Shown: in pieces, positions 18,435 to 27,558 of the stretch
Numbering within the stretch: the stretch's first letter is position 1
Layout of the letters: each line of letters opens with the position of its first letter
Assembly (NCBI GenBank): GCA_963804865.1
Contig: CAWDSH010000001.1
Coordinates: 620,001 to 684,000 of the forward strand
Source: CAVVEQ01 sp963804865
GTDB lineage: Bacteria > Chloroflexota > Anaerolineae > Anaerolineales > Anaerolineaceae
Direction of reading: 5' to 3'
Length of the DNA stretch: 64,000 nucleotides
Program-made: the position numbers and the translations under genes
The notes under the pieces: generated by a model
Database searches by the model: none
What the model was told of the DNA's origin: nothing
What the model saw: only the letters and a program-made list of their open reading frames with translations

Positions 18435-19532
18435 TTAAATATCTCTGAATTTTAACCCGGAACCGGTTAGAATGACAACGATTGGTTCCGGAATTTTGCC
18501 CAATCTCTTTTTCAAACCGCAATAGGCCAAGGCACTGGTTGGCTCAACATAAAAACCCATCCTGCTCAATTCATGGAAAGCCGGCAGAATGCTTTCCTCA
18601 GTGATGGCTAGGAAATCCCCTTTTCCATTCAAAATTCCATTAATAATCGCCTGCCCTCTAACCGGTTCCCAAACTTTCACACCTTCAGCAATAGTTTCAC
18701 CGGATCCATGGTAGCCATTTGCGCCTTTCAAATGGTTAACGCTCTCAACGATTGGTGAACACTCAGCAGCTTGCACGCCAATGTAGAAAGGTTGCTTGTT
18801 TATCAGCCCAGCTATTTCCAGGGCAGTGAAACCCCGCATGATCCCTAAAAGCAGACCTCCGTGCCCAACGGGTGCGATGATTGAACCCGGTGCCTGACCG
18901 AGTTCCTCGAAGATTTCATATGCAATGGTTGCGATTCCAGCCAGACCAAACGGCATATAGGCATGGCTGGCATATGGTATTCCCTTTATCGCCTCCTGAT
19001 TGACCGCATCAGCAGCAGCGGATCGTGGTCCGGGCACACTGATCAATTCCGCTCCAAACATTTCAATTTGAGTACGCTTAGGTCCTGACGCACTTTCAGG
19101 AACATAGATCCGGGCATGAATACCAGCACGCGCAGCGTATGCTGCAAAGGACGCTCCTGCATTTCCGGATGAGTCTTCCACAGCTTCGGTAACGCTGCGA
19201 ATAATGAGTTGGTTGATCAAGATTGCAGAACCTCGATCTTTATATGATCCTGTCGGATTGAGATATTCCAACTTGAATAATACTTCCCGGTCCTCAACCA
19301 TCACCTGAACCAAGGGTGTGTTGCCCTCGCCCAGACTGACATATGGGGTATTTTCTGGCAAAGCAAATGAATGCCGGTATCTCCAAAGTCCTTGTTTTTG
19401 AATATCCAACTTGTCAGGCAGATATGAAAATGGTGAATCGAAATCATAAATTCCCCCACATGCTTCGCAGCGATAAGGCGTACCTTTATCCGGGTAATGA
19501 GAACCGCAAACAGTGCAATGAACGGCAGGCAT
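18435..19532 (-). CDS. thrC: Threonine synthase (PLP-dependent, with N-terminal zinc ribbon)
   Basis: It probably converts O-phosphohomoserine to threonine. The 365-aa fold-type II enzyme carries a rubredoxin-like knuckle (Cys6-x2-Cys9, Cys22-x2-Cys25), as in the bacterial and archaeal ThrC subgroup. The PLP lysine is Lys98 in NPTGSYKDRG, and SSGNAGASFAAYA binds the cofactor phosphate side. The C-terminus reads EPTSALAYCGL and VILTGSGLKF. The ATG at 19532 is preferred over TTG at 19541. It begins five bases after the moaDE stop, so it is probably the last gene of a moaC-moaDE-thrC transcript. A different PLP lyase activity cannot be excluded. Confidence 0.82.
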   Translation of the reverse strand: MPAVHCTVCGSHYPDKGTPYRCEACGGIYDFDSPFSYLPDKLDIQKQGLWRYRHSFALPENTPYVSLGEGNTPLVQVMVEDREVLFKLEYLNPTGSYKDRGSAILINQLIIRSVTEAVEDSSGNAGASFAAYAARAGIHARIYVPESASGPKRTQIEMFGAELISVPGPRSAAADAVNQEAIKGIPYASHAYMPFGLAGIATIAYEIFEELGQAPGSIIAPVGHGGLLLGIMRGFTALEIAGLINKQPFYIGVQAAECSPIVESVNHLKGANGYHGSGETIAEGVKVWEPVRGQAIINGILNGKGDFLAITEESILPAFHELSRMGFYVEPTSALAYCGLKKRLGKIPEPIVVILTGSGLKFRDI

Positions 19533-19537
19533 GCCCC

Positions 19538-20254
19538 TCAATCCCCCTTCCCAGGCAAGTAACTACCTTCTATCCATTCTTCACCATCCGGGCTCACTTC
19601 CCTTTTCCAGACCGGGACAATTTCCTTCAATCGATCAATTCCATACCGTGTGGCTTCGAAAATCCCCGTATCGCGATGCGCAGCTGCGCACATTACCAGC
19701 ACACTATTTTCGCCTGGGGCGAGTTTCCCAATTCTTTGAACGATTACGATTCCTTCAATCTGCGACCACCGTTCCCTCATTTCCTCGCTGATCTGCACCA
19801 TTTTCTTTTCAGCCATAGGTAGATATGCATCGTATTCAAGATAAATTGTCTGGCGAGAATTCTCACTCTCCGTTACGGCCCTGACTTTTCCGATGAATGT
19901 ACATACTCCTCCAGTCGCAGGATGAGTGATCAGGTCCGAATAACTTTCGACCCTGATGGGCTCGCTGATAATCTTGCAAATCGTCTCTTTATCTGAACCG
20001 CCACTCACAGGGGGAAATATAGCAACCTCAGCTCCTTCTGGGATCACCGTGGTATCCGGAGCGAACTCTTGGTTCACTGCAATGATGATTGTGTCAAGAG
20101 CAGGTTGGATCCTCGGATAATGTGTGGAAATGATCCTTTTTAATGAAAGAACATCGGTTCCCTGAGGGATTTCCAGATCTATCTTTTGTTGCCCGATAAG
20201 CTCCCGTAAATGAGCGAAAATGATCACGTGAATGAGAATGTTGTTCTCACTCAT
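19538..20254 (-). CDS. MoaD-MoaE fusion (molybdopterin synthase, both subunits in one chain)
   Basis: Molybdopterin synthase adds two sulfurs to precursor Z (cPMP). Residues 1-86 form the ubiquitin-like sulfur carrier MoaD, ending PPVSGG at 81-86. Residues 87-238 form MoaE, with GGVCTFIGKVRAV, the block CAAAHRDTGIFEATRYGID and active-site lysines Lys210 and Lys217 in LKEIVPVWKREVSPDGEEW. In separate MoaD the Gly-Gly must be a free C-terminus to be thiocarboxylated, so this chain probably needs cleavage after Gly86. MoaX of Mycobacterium tuberculosis is a known fusion of this type. The start at 20254 overlaps the end of moaC by eight bases. Confidence 0.88.
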   Translation of the reverse strand: MSENNILIHVIIFAHLRELIGQQKIDLEIPQGTDVLSLKRIISTHYPRIQPALDTIIIAVNQEFAPDTTVIPEGAEVAIFPPVSGGSDKETICKIISEPIRVESYSDLITHPATGGVCTFIGKVRAVTESENSRQTIYLEYDAYLPMAEKKMVQISEEMRERWSQIEGIVIVQRIGKLAPGENSVLVMCAAAHRDTGIFEATRYGIDRLKEIVPVWKREVSPDGEEWIEGSYLPGKGD

Positions 20255-20729
20255 TGAACAAATCCCCGCTTTTCCCCCCGTGTTTTTCCATGACGCGGAT
20301 ATTCTGAATGTTTGCGGTGCGGTCGATCGATTTGACCATGTCATAAATTGTCAATGCAGCCACCGCCACTGCGGTTAGCGCTTCCATCTCAACCCCAGTT
20401 TTCGCGGTGGTCCTCACTTGGGAAGTAATTTCAATGCCAGGGAAACCAGTGCTGAATTGCAGATCGACCTTGATCTGGTCAAGCAAAATGGGATGACAGA
20501 GCGGTATTATCTCTGCGGTTCTTTTTGCAGCAGAGATACCTGCAATTTGGGCAATGGTGAGAACGTCACCCTTTTTAATTAGGCTGGATTTGATCTTCTG
20601 GATTGTTTCTACCTTAAGATGAACTTCACCTCGGGCAACAGCCTTTCGTTCGGTGATTGCCTTTTCTCCAACATCCACCATGCTTACTCTTCCATCAGCA
20701 TCGACATGTGATAATTCTTTATCTGACAT
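20247..20729 (-). CDS. moaC: Cyclic pyranopterin monophosphate synthase MoaC
   Basis: With MoaA, MoaC makes cPMP, the first stable intermediate of molybdenum cofactor synthesis. The 160-aa protein begins MSDKELSHVDADGRVSMVDV and contains the family blocks ITERKAVARGEV, IPLCHPILLDQIKVD and KTGVEMEALTAVAVAALTIY followed by the catalytic DMVKSID. The ATG at 20729 is chosen because the frame before it is unlike MoaC and overlaps the promoter. There is no Shine-Dalgarno sequence. A TATAAT box lies six bases before the ATG, so the message is probably leaderless. moaA is not nearby. Confidence 0.93.
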   Translation of the reverse strand: MSDKELSHVDADGRVSMVDVGEKAITERKAVARGEVHLKVETIQKIKSSLIKKGDVLTIAQIAGISAAKRTAEIIPLCHPILLDQIKVDLQFSTGFPGIEITSQVRTTAKTGVEMEALTAVAVAALTIYDMVKSIDRTANIQNIRVMEKHGGKSGDLFNE

Positions 20730-20735
20730 TCGCCC

Positions 20736-20741
20736 ATTATA
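20736..20741 (-). promoter_or_regulatory. -10 box of moaC placed for a leaderless transcript
   Basis: Read on the minus strand, TATAAT is followed by GGGCGA and then the moaC ATG. Transcription starting about seven bases after the box would begin at or within a base of the start codon. No good -35 box is visible. Confidence 0.6.
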
Positions 20742-20777
20742 ACCGTTTTGCCTTTCGCTAAGCTTCCATGGTTGAGG

Positions 20778-20786
20778 TGCTATAAT
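20778..20786 (+). promoter_or_regulatory. Extended -10 promoter of scpA placed for a leaderless transcript
   Basis: TGCTATAAT is a perfect extended -10 element (TGn before TATAAT). Seven bases (TGCGCCG) separate it from the scpA ATG at 20794, leaving no room for a ribosome-binding site. It is divergent from the moaC box 37 bases away. Confidence 0.65.
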
Positions 20787-20793
20787 TGCGCCG

Positions 20794-21579
20794 ATGACTC
20801 TCTTCACCAGTGGTAATCAAACTGAGGGGTATCAGATCTTCACTGAAGTTTATGAGGGTCCCCTTGATCTGTTACTTGAATTAATCGAGCGTGCTGAGCT
20901 GGATATCACACAGCTGGCATTGGCACAAGTCACCGATCAATATCTTGAGTATTTGAAGCAGCTGCAGGAACGCGATGCAGCGGAGGTGTCTTCTTTTCTG
21001 GTCATTGCTGCAAGATTGTTGCAAATAAAATCATCAGCGCTCCTTCCCCGTCCAGTTCTTGAACCTTTGCCTGGCGAAGAACTGGATGATGGCGAAGCCC
21101 TGGCGCAGCAGTTGCTGCTGTATAAACGATTTAAAGAGATCGCCAAATGGCTGAGCCAACGTGATGAACTGGGCTTGCACAGTTATCTGCGTGTTGCACC
21201 ACCTCCAAAAATTCAGGGAAAATTGGACCTGAGCGGTATGACTTTGAATGATATTGCCTTGGCTGCAAGACAGATATTTCTTTTGGGTGCTGACATGGAG
21301 CCGCTGAGTGAAGTGGTTTCCCGGCAAAGGATCACCATTCGTGAAAGAATTCGTGCGATCTTGGATGCGATTCGTAGAGGCGGTTTTACAACCTTTAAAA
21401 GTGTTCTCTCAGAAGGACATCCGCGACTCGAGGTGGTAGTTACCTTTCTCGCATTGCTTGAATTAATCAAGCGGAACATTGTTGAAGCGCGTCAATCGGA
21501 TCTTTTTGGTGAAATTGAACTTCAACCTCTAAACGAGTGGTCGGAAGAAGATAATGAAGAGCTTGAGTTTGAAGAATAG
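20794..21579 (+). CDS. scpA: Segregation and condensation protein A
   Basis: ScpA is the kleisin that bridges the two heads of SMC. The 261-aa protein has the typical N-terminal helix bundle EVYEGPLDLLLELIERAELDI with SSFLVIAARLLQIKSSALLPRP, a variable acidic linker, and a C-terminal winged helix near FTTFKSVLSEGHPRLEVVVTFLALLELIK. The start at 20794 has no Shine-Dalgarno sequence and sits just after an extended -10 box. scpB, often the next gene, is absent here; more than 200 bases without a gene follow. Confidence 0.93.
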   Translation: MTLFTSGNQTEGYQIFTEVYEGPLDLLLELIERAELDITQLALAQVTDQYLEYLKQLQERDAAEVSSFLVIAARLLQIKSSALLPRPVLEPLPGEELDDGEALAQQLLLYKRFKEIAKWLSQRDELGLHSYLRVAPPPKIQGKLDLSGMTLNDIALAARQIFLLGADMEPLSEVVSRQRITIRERIRAILDAIRRGGFTTFKSVLSEGHPRLEVVVTFLALLELIKRNIVEARQSDLFGEIELQPLNEWSEEDNEELEFEE

Positions 21580-21792
21580 TCCAGATAATAAATCTCATTA
21601 CCGATTTGTTTTCACTTCCATACCGATAACCTTGTCACAAACGAAATATCAATAAACCTTTTTTACAAAACTAATCTTATAAACCAATACCCAATAACCA
21701 TTCAAATTCAACTCTCCAATGCTGTTAGGATGAATATTTCCAATTTGACTGGATGATATAATTTAATTTGATTTCAACTTGAGGAGGGAAGA

Positions 21793-22440
21793 ATGGCGGA
21801 TCGGATCGAGTTTGTCGATAATTATGATGATCTCAGCACTGATACGGGGTATCAATTTGAATTCAAATGCAACCGATGTGGAACTGGATTTCGCACTGCC
21901 TTCAAGGCTACTGTCACCGGCGCTGTTTCCAGTGCACTCGATGCAGCCAGCAGCATTTTTGGTGGAATATTTAACCAGGCTTCAGATATCGGGGAAAGGG
22001 TAAGATCTGCTGGATGGCAAAAGGGACACGATGAAGCCTTTAAGGAGGCCATCGCTGAACTAAAGCCAGATTTCATACAATGTCCGCGTTGCCAGAACTG
22101 GGTATGTAAAGAGAAATGCTGGAATGATAAGCGCGGTCTGTGCAAGGAATGCGCTCCAGATCTTGGAGTTGAGATGTCAGCCGCGCAGGCATCCCGCTCG
22201 GTGGAAGAAGTTTGGGCACATGCCGCCATGGCTGAAGAGGATAAAAAACTTGCCACAGAGAATTGGAGGCAAACCATCCGGGCAACCTGCCCTGAATGTG
22301 GCAAACCTCTGGCAACCAATGCAAAGTTTTGCCCAGAATGTGGGGCCAAGGTGAAATTCGAAGAGAAGTGCCCTAAATGCAATGCTCAACTTCAGCCTGG
22401 TGCGAAGTTTTGCGGTGAATGTGGAGAAAAACTCGCCTAG
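21793..22440 (+). CDS. Multi-zinc-ribbon protein of unknown function (215 aa)
   Basis: Cysteine pairs occur in five places: CNRC near residue 27, CPRC and CKEKC/CKEC around 97-120, and a C-terminal double zinc ribbon (CPECGKPL, CPECGAKV, CPKCNAQL, CGECGEKL) in about the last 55 residues. The region between (35-90) is Gly/Ala-rich and may form an amphipathic or membrane-touching helix (VTGAVSSALDAASSIFGGIF). Double zinc ribbons of this kind often act in protein binding, but no specific role can be assigned. GAGGAGGG lies four bases before the ATG, and TGATATAAT at 21752-21760 is a likely extended -10 promoter. Confidence 0.8.
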   Translation: MADRIEFVDNYDDLSTDTGYQFEFKCNRCGTGFRTAFKATVTGAVSSALDAASSIFGGIFNQASDIGERVRSAGWQKGHDEAFKEAIAELKPDFIQCPRCQNWVCKEKCWNDKRGLCKECAPDLGVEMSAAQASRSVEEVWAHAAMAEEDKKLATENWRQTIRATCPECGKPLATNAKFCPECGAKVKFEEKCPKCNAQLQPGAKFCGECGEKLA

Positions 22441-22507
22441 CTTATCCAACATACTTAAAGCATAAGATGGACTTTTATTTCGCTTGAAAAGAAATATTGA
22501 TCATTCC

Positions 22508-25081
22508 ATGCCACAAGATGATATCACCCCAATCCGATCCCAATACCTTCAAATCAAGAAGCAGTATTCGGATGCAATTCTTTTTTTTAGATTGGGGGAT
22601 TTCTATGAGACATTTGATCACGATGCTGAAATCACTTCGCGAGAGCTGGATATCGTTTTAACTTCGCGAAATGTGTCCAAAGGGAAAAGGATTCCCATGG
22701 CTGGAATTCCATATCACGCTGTTGAAAACTACCTGGCGAGGTTGATCGACCGGGGATATCATGTCGCAATTTGCGAACAGGTTGGTGAACAACCTGCTAA
22801 AGGGCTGTTCCCCCGTCAGGTGGTGCGGGTTGTGACACCGGGGACTCTGCTTGAACCTGCCCTGCTTGATGGGAGCCGCCACAATTACCTTGTGAGTATT
22901 ATTTATGATGAACGACATGCAGGGTTGGCATACACAGATATTTCAACGGGTGGTTTTTTCAGCACTGAATTTCACGAAGGGGATATCCACGCCCAGCTTC
23001 GAACTGAATTGTCGCGCTTGAATCCTTCTGAAATATTGTTACCCGATACTGCAACTGATTTTAAGAATTACCAGGGTCATTTAACAAAATGGCCGGTATG
23101 GCATTTTGAGATTGGTCGATGTTCTCAAATCCTCCTGCAGCATTTTGAAACTGCAACCCTGGATGGTTTTGGACTCCGGGAAAAATCGATTGCCATCAGT
23201 GCAGCTGGAGCCCTCATCCAATATCTGGAAGAAACACAACCTTCTGCATTGCCACTATTGACATCACTTTCCACCTATTCCTTGGACGAATTTATGACCC
23301 TCGATACAGCCACACGCCGTAACCTGGAGCTGACCGAGACTATTCGCAGCGGCGATGCGCAGGGTTCCCTTTTATCCATTATCGATCATACCGTATCACC
23401 GATGGGAAAACGATTGATTCGCGAATGGATAAGCAAACCATTGCTGAGTATTCCAGCCATTCAGGCCCGGCAACAAAGTGTGACATTTTTTATTGGTAAT
23501 GGATTGCTGCGAGCCGAATTTTTGGATGCGCTCAAGTCCATTATCGATATCGAGCGAGTGACCAACCGCATCATTTCTGGACATGCCACGCCTCGTGAGC
23601 TTTCTGCTCTTCGTTTAACACTCCAGAAACTGCCTTCCCTCAAGGGAATCTTCTCAACAAATATCCCAGAAAACATTATCGGAAGCAAGCTCGACACATG
23701 TGATGAGGTAAGAAAATTAATAGAGAAAGCTATTAGTGATGAACCGCCTGCCACCTTGCAGAATATCGGTGTCATTAGATTCGGCTTTTCCACTGAACTT
23801 GATCAAATAGTGGAAGCCTCCAGGAATGCTCGTGAATGGATCGCCAATCTTGAATCCACTGAACGCGAAAGAACGGGGATCAAAACGCTTAAGGTTGGAT
23901 ATAACAAGGTCTTTGGATATTACATCGAAATAACTCACAGTAATACCAGTCTTGCTCCTGCTGACTATATCCGCAAGCAGACTTTAGTTAATGCTGAACG
24001 GTATATCACGCCGGAGATGAAGGAATATGAAGCGCTTGTGCTCAATGCTGAAGAGCGCATCCACGAGGTTGAATCTCGATTATTCAAAGAAATTTGCGTA
24101 GAAATCGGAAAGTCGGGCTCACTTTTATTGCAGACAGCAGCGATGATAGCAGAATTGGATGTCCTTGCATCGCTAGCAGAATTGGCTGTCATTGGCAGTT
24201 ATAACTGTCCGGAGATCGTTGAAGAGCCCATAGTTGAAATCCACGATGGCAGGCATCCTGTCGTTGAACGAAAATTAATCGCGGAACGTTTCATACCCAA
24301 TGACGCCATTTTTGAGAAGAATGAGATCATTCGTCTGATTACCGGGCCCAATATGAGTGGTAAAAGCACATTTTTACGCCAGGTGGCATTGATTGTTCTC
24401 CTGGCCCAGATAGGTAGCTATGTTCCAGTCTCCTCAGCACGGATAGGTTTAGTGGATCGCATATTTACCCGTATTGGCGCGCAAGATGAGATTTTTTCGG
24501 GACAATCCACTTTCATGGTCGAGATGACCGAAACGGCAAATATTCTCAATAACGCGACCGTACGTAGTCTACTCATACTGGATGAAATCGGAAGAGGAAC
24601 CAGCACCTATGATGGTCTTTCGATAGCATGGTCAGTGATCGAGTTTATCCACAATCATCCAAAACTTCGCGCCAGGACCTTATTCGCTACCCATTATCAC
24701 GAATTGACCCAGCTTAGCGAACTTTTGCCTGGGGTCAGAAATTACAATGTGGCTGTCACAGAAGCTGAAGGTCATGTAGTCTTTCTTCACAAGATCGTTC
24801 CCGGCGGCACGGACCGTTCTTATGGCATCCATGTTGCGCAGCTTGCGGGTCTGCCTGCCCCTATAATTCAACGCGCCAGTGAAATTCTTAAGCTACTGGA
24901 AAGTTCATCCGGGAAAGCCATTCATCTTGAAGATGGTCTCTCCCAACAAATGACGCTTTTCCCGGAAACGAATCCATTGCTTGATGAACTTGGGGAATTG
25001 GATTTAAACACACTCTCCCCGATAGAAGCTCTGAATAAGCTCCATGAATGGCAGCGGAACTATATTAAAAAGAAGAACTAG
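22508..25081 (+). CDS. mutS: DNA mismatch repair protein MutS
   Basis: MutS recognises mismatches and starts repair. The full-length protein (857 aa from this start) has the mismatch-contact motif in FFRLGDFYETF near residue 32, the connector and lever domains, Walker A GPNMSGKSTFLRQ at about 615, ILDEIGRGTSTYDGLS and LFATHYHEL. The ATG at 22508 gives the family-like N-terminus MPQDDITPIRSQYLQIK. An in-frame TTG at 22484 is possible, but neither start has a clear ribosome site. It is convergent with the next gene, six bases away. No mutL is adjacent. Confidence 0.95.
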   Translation: MPQDDITPIRSQYLQIKKQYSDAILFFRLGDFYETFDHDAEITSRELDIVLTSRNVSKGKRIPMAGIPYHAVENYLARLIDRGYHVAICEQVGEQPAKGLFPRQVVRVVTPGTLLEPALLDGSRHNYLVSIIYDERHAGLAYTDISTGGFFSTEFHEGDIHAQLRTELSRLNPSEILLPDTATDFKNYQGHLTKWPVWHFEIGRCSQILLQHFETATLDGFGLREKSIAISAAGALIQYLEETQPSALPLLTSLSTYSLDEFMTLDTATRRNLELTETIRSGDAQGSLLSIIDHTVSPMGKRLIREWISKPLLSIPAIQARQQSVTFFIGNGLLRAEFLDALKSIIDIERVTNRIISGHATPRELSALRLTLQKLPSLKGIFSTNIPENIIGSKLDTCDEVRKLIEKAISDEPPATLQNIGVIRFGFSTELDQIVEASRNAREWIANLESTERERTGIKTLKVGYNKVFGYYIEITHSNTSLAPADYIRKQTLVNAERYITPEMKEYEALVLNAEERIHEVESRLFKEICVEIGKSGSLLLQTAAMIAELDVLASLAELAVIGSYNCPEIVEEPIVEIHDGRHPVVERKLIAERFIPNDAIFEKNEIIRLITGPNMSGKSTFLRQVALIVLLAQIGSYVPVSSARIGLVDRIFTRIGAQDEIFSGQSTFMVEMTETANILNNATVRSLLILDEIGRGTSTYDGLSIAWSVIEFIHNHPKLRARTLFATHYHELTQLSELLPGVRNYNVAVTEAEGHVVFLHKIVPGGTDRSYGIHVAQLAGLPAPIIQRASEILKLLESSSGKAIHLEDGLSQQMTLFPETNPLLDELGELDLNTLSPIEALNKLHEWQRNYIKKKN

Positions 25082-25087
25082 GAGAAT

Positions 25088-26140
25088 TTAGGTTTTACTA
25101 GATCTCAATTTTGAAGCAGTCCAGCTTATTACACCTGCCGAAAATACGGCAAATCCAGTCAGACCTGTGGTAAGAATGAAGCTGGTGCCGATCTGACGTA
25201 TTATTTCTTCAATCGTAGATACAAATGTCATAGAATAATTTAACAAGCCCTGGCGAATACTATCAAGAATTACACTATTCAAAAGAAAAAAGAGTACTGT
25301 TGTCAGGATCAGACTTGTCAGCCCTCCGCACAATAAAGGGATGCTGACAACTTTGAGCATTTCCTTTGCTTTTGGTGCTGCAAGAACAAGTAAAACTATC
25401 AGGCATAAAAGGCTTATTATCGGAATCAGGACAATAGCCTGGCGAATTCCAGTATAAAGTTTTCCATAAATTTCCGGTATATGAATTAAAGCTGGCTCAT
25501 TGGCATCCAACGCCAAAATGGTAATTTGCTCTGGCAAAACCGAGAACGATGATCGAATGATGGATTGGATTACAGGAAGAATGAAATTCGTGACTTGATC
25601 AGAGAATCTACAAAGAGGTAATTCACTGCCAGCATCATTTGGATTGTATTGCAGAACTTGAAAAAGCTCATTTTCGGTACATCGGGGTAGAGTTTTTATA
25701 AATCCACGAAGGATTCGTTCCCCACCATCCCCATAAAAACTCTGCTTAATCGCGGTCAGATTATAGGACATTGTCCTTTGAGCTTCTTGAAGTGTCACAA
25801 GCTTCCAGAATTGATCGAATAGATAATCGTATTGATCCCGTGCTTGTGGTTCCTCAAATACCAGGTTCATCAAATTCTGCAGATGATTAGGTGAAAAACG
25901 CAGTAATGATATTTGAGAGTTATGTTCGGTATCTGATATGAATTGGCTAACAACGATTTCCGGCAGCCGATCATAGAATCCTTGGTCCTCAAACGCCTGC
26001 CGGTATGATTTTGGATTTAATAAAACTTTATCGATAGCAACAGCAAAAACAGAGGGTATGAGACAAATCGTCAAGAAAACGATGAATACAATTACCAGCG
26101 TATTTCGAAAAGTAGATTTCGGCTTATCGATCTCAATCAT
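25088..26140 (-). CDS. Membrane protein of unknown function (350 aa)
   Basis: Four membrane helices are visible: residues about 13-35, 233-255, 262-292 and 318-342. Between the first and second lies an extracytoplasmic domain of about 190 residues with two conserved-looking cysteines (RCTENELF and LCRFSDQV), so a disulfide is possible. I do not recognise the family. It is the last gene of the minus-strand run that starts with pdxA, 12 bases after the GH13 gene. Confidence 0.75.
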   Translation of the reverse strand: MIEIDKPKSTFRNTLVIVFIVFLTICLIPSVFAVAIDKVLLNPKSYRQAFEDQGFYDRLPEIVVSQFISDTEHNSQISLLRFSPNHLQNLMNLVFEEPQARDQYDYLFDQFWKLVTLQEAQRTMSYNLTAIKQSFYGDGGERILRGFIKTLPRCTENELFQVLQYNPNDAGSELPLCRFSDQVTNFILPVIQSIIRSSFSVLPEQITILALDANEPALIHIPEIYGKLYTGIRQAIVLIPIISLLCLIVLLVLAAPKAKEMLKVVSIPLLCGGLTSLILTTVLFFLLNSVILDSIRQGLLNYSMTFVSTIEEIIRQIGTSFILTTGLTGFAVFSAGVISWTASKLRSSKT

Positions 26141-26152
26141 GTAAAACCTAGT

Positions 26153-27547
26153 TCATTTTAGCAAACAACCGCCAAGCGGTGGCAAGGATATCCTGAGTGA
26201 TCCTCCTGCAATAGTGTATTCTCCCTCACCAATAAGATTTCGAAGCAGCTGGCCATCATGAAATTTGAAATCCGAAATTTCAACATTGATTTCAGATGGT
26301 GAATCCGCTGCATTTAACGCAACTAATATTTTCTCTTCATCCAAATTTCTTATAAGTGCGATAGTGTTTTTTGCATTATGAGATTCTAAGAACTTAATAT
26401 CACCTCTTCTCAACGCTGGCATCTGGTTTCGTAAACCAGTCATTTTTTTTACCCAATCTCGTAATCCAGGTTTCCATAGTCTCTCTTCCCAAGGAAACGC
26501 CTTCCTGCATTCCGGATCCTTGCTGCCCTCCAAACCGACTTCATCCCCATAATAGATCGCGGGACAGCCGGGAAATGTGAATTGTAATAAATAAGCCAGT
26601 TTTAGTTTTTGGAGATCCCCGTTCAGCACGGTTAAGACTCGCTCGGTATCATGACATCCCAAAAGCTGGTACATTGCATACGTGTTTTCACGAGGGTATG
26701 CTTTGATAAGGGTATCAATTATTCCAATGAATTGGTCGCCCGGTAGTTTTCCAGTAAGCAAATCCAGAAATACTGTTCGAAGTGGATAATTCATCAAACC
26801 ATCAAAATGGGTTTCCCCCACCCACCTCGGTGAAATATCCCAGATCTCACCAAGCAGATAGGCGTCTGGGTTGATTGCGCGCACACCTTCCCGGAATTCA
26901 GCCCAAAAACCATCGTCGTCGATCTCATTTGGCACATCCAACCGCCAGCCGTCGATACCCTGCTCGATCCAGTATCTACTGACTTCCAATAAATATCTCC
27001 GGACTTCTGGGGTCGCGGTTTTAAATTTCGGCAAGCTCTTGTGTTTCCACCAACCTAAATAGTCACGCGCATCTCCTGGAGTATAGGCATCAATGGGAAA
27101 CCTATTGATGTGGAACCACTCCCTATAAGGCGAATGCTCTTGGTTTTCCAAAACGTCATTAAAAGCAAAAAAGCCCCTTCCACAATGATTGAAAACACCA
27201 TCCAGAATGATGCGTATATTCTTTTGATGAGCCTTTTTTATCAGGTCATCAAAATCCGCCTTGGAGCCAAGTCGGGGATCGATCCTGTAATAATCTGTGG
27301 AGTTGTAGCGATGCGTGGAAGAGGAAAGAAAGATCGGATTCAAATAGATGGCATTAATACCCAGATCCAGTAAATAATCCAGATTCTGGATCACACCTCT
27401 GAGATCGCCACCCATAAAACCATGAGCTGTCGGTGGAGAACCCCAGGGTTTGACATTGATGGGATCATTGCCCGTATCACCATTAGCGAATCGATCTGGA
27501 AAGATCTGGTAAAAAATAGCATCCGCCACCCAGTTTGGAACCGTCAT
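26153..27547 (-). CDS. Cytoplasmic GH13 alpha-glucan hydrolase (neopullulanase/cyclomaltodextrinase-like)
   Basis: It hydrolyses alpha-1,4 (perhaps also alpha-1,6) links in maltodextrins. The 464-aa chain is a TIM barrel with WVADAIFYQIFPDRFANGD at the start, DGVFNH at 116-121, nucleophile Asp204 in GWRLDVPNE, acid/base Glu234 in LGEIWD and Asp300 in LGCHDTERV. A short C-terminal beta domain follows. It lacks the extra N-terminal domain of classic neopullulanases and has no signal peptide, so it probably acts on imported dextrins delivered by the ABC system at 44-48 kb. That link is inference. It sits between panE-like and a membrane-protein gene. Confidence 0.9.
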   Translation of the reverse strand: MTVPNWVADAIFYQIFPDRFANGDTGNDPINVKPWGSPPTAHGFMGGDLRGVIQNLDYLLDLGINAIYLNPIFLSSSTHRYNSTDYYRIDPRLGSKADFDDLIKKAHQKNIRIILDGVFNHCGRGFFAFNDVLENQEHSPYREWFHINRFPIDAYTPGDARDYLGWWKHKSLPKFKTATPEVRRYLLEVSRYWIEQGIDGWRLDVPNEIDDDGFWAEFREGVRAINPDAYLLGEIWDISPRWVGETHFDGLMNYPLRTVFLDLLTGKLPGDQFIGIIDTLIKAYPRENTYAMYQLLGCHDTERVLTVLNGDLQKLKLAYLLQFTFPGCPAIYYGDEVGLEGSKDPECRKAFPWEERLWKPGLRDWVKKMTGLRNQMPALRRGDIKFLESHNAKNTIALIRNLDEEKILVALNAADSPSEINVEISDFKFHDGQLLRNLIGEGEYTIAGGSLRISLPPLGGCLLK

Positions 27548-27558
27548 AATTTTTCACC

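Noticed and set aside
18435..19532. Threonine dehydratase or cysteine synthase instead of threonine synthase
   Set aside because: The N-terminal four-cysteine ribbon and the LNPTGSYKDRG lysine motif are typical of the ThrC subgroup, though the call is not absolute.
21852..22382. A 176-codon minus-strand frame opposite the zinc-ribbon gene
   Set aside because: It mirrors the cysteine-rich plus-strand gene (rich in His, Gln and Ser from reversed codons), has no ribosome site and resembles no protein family.
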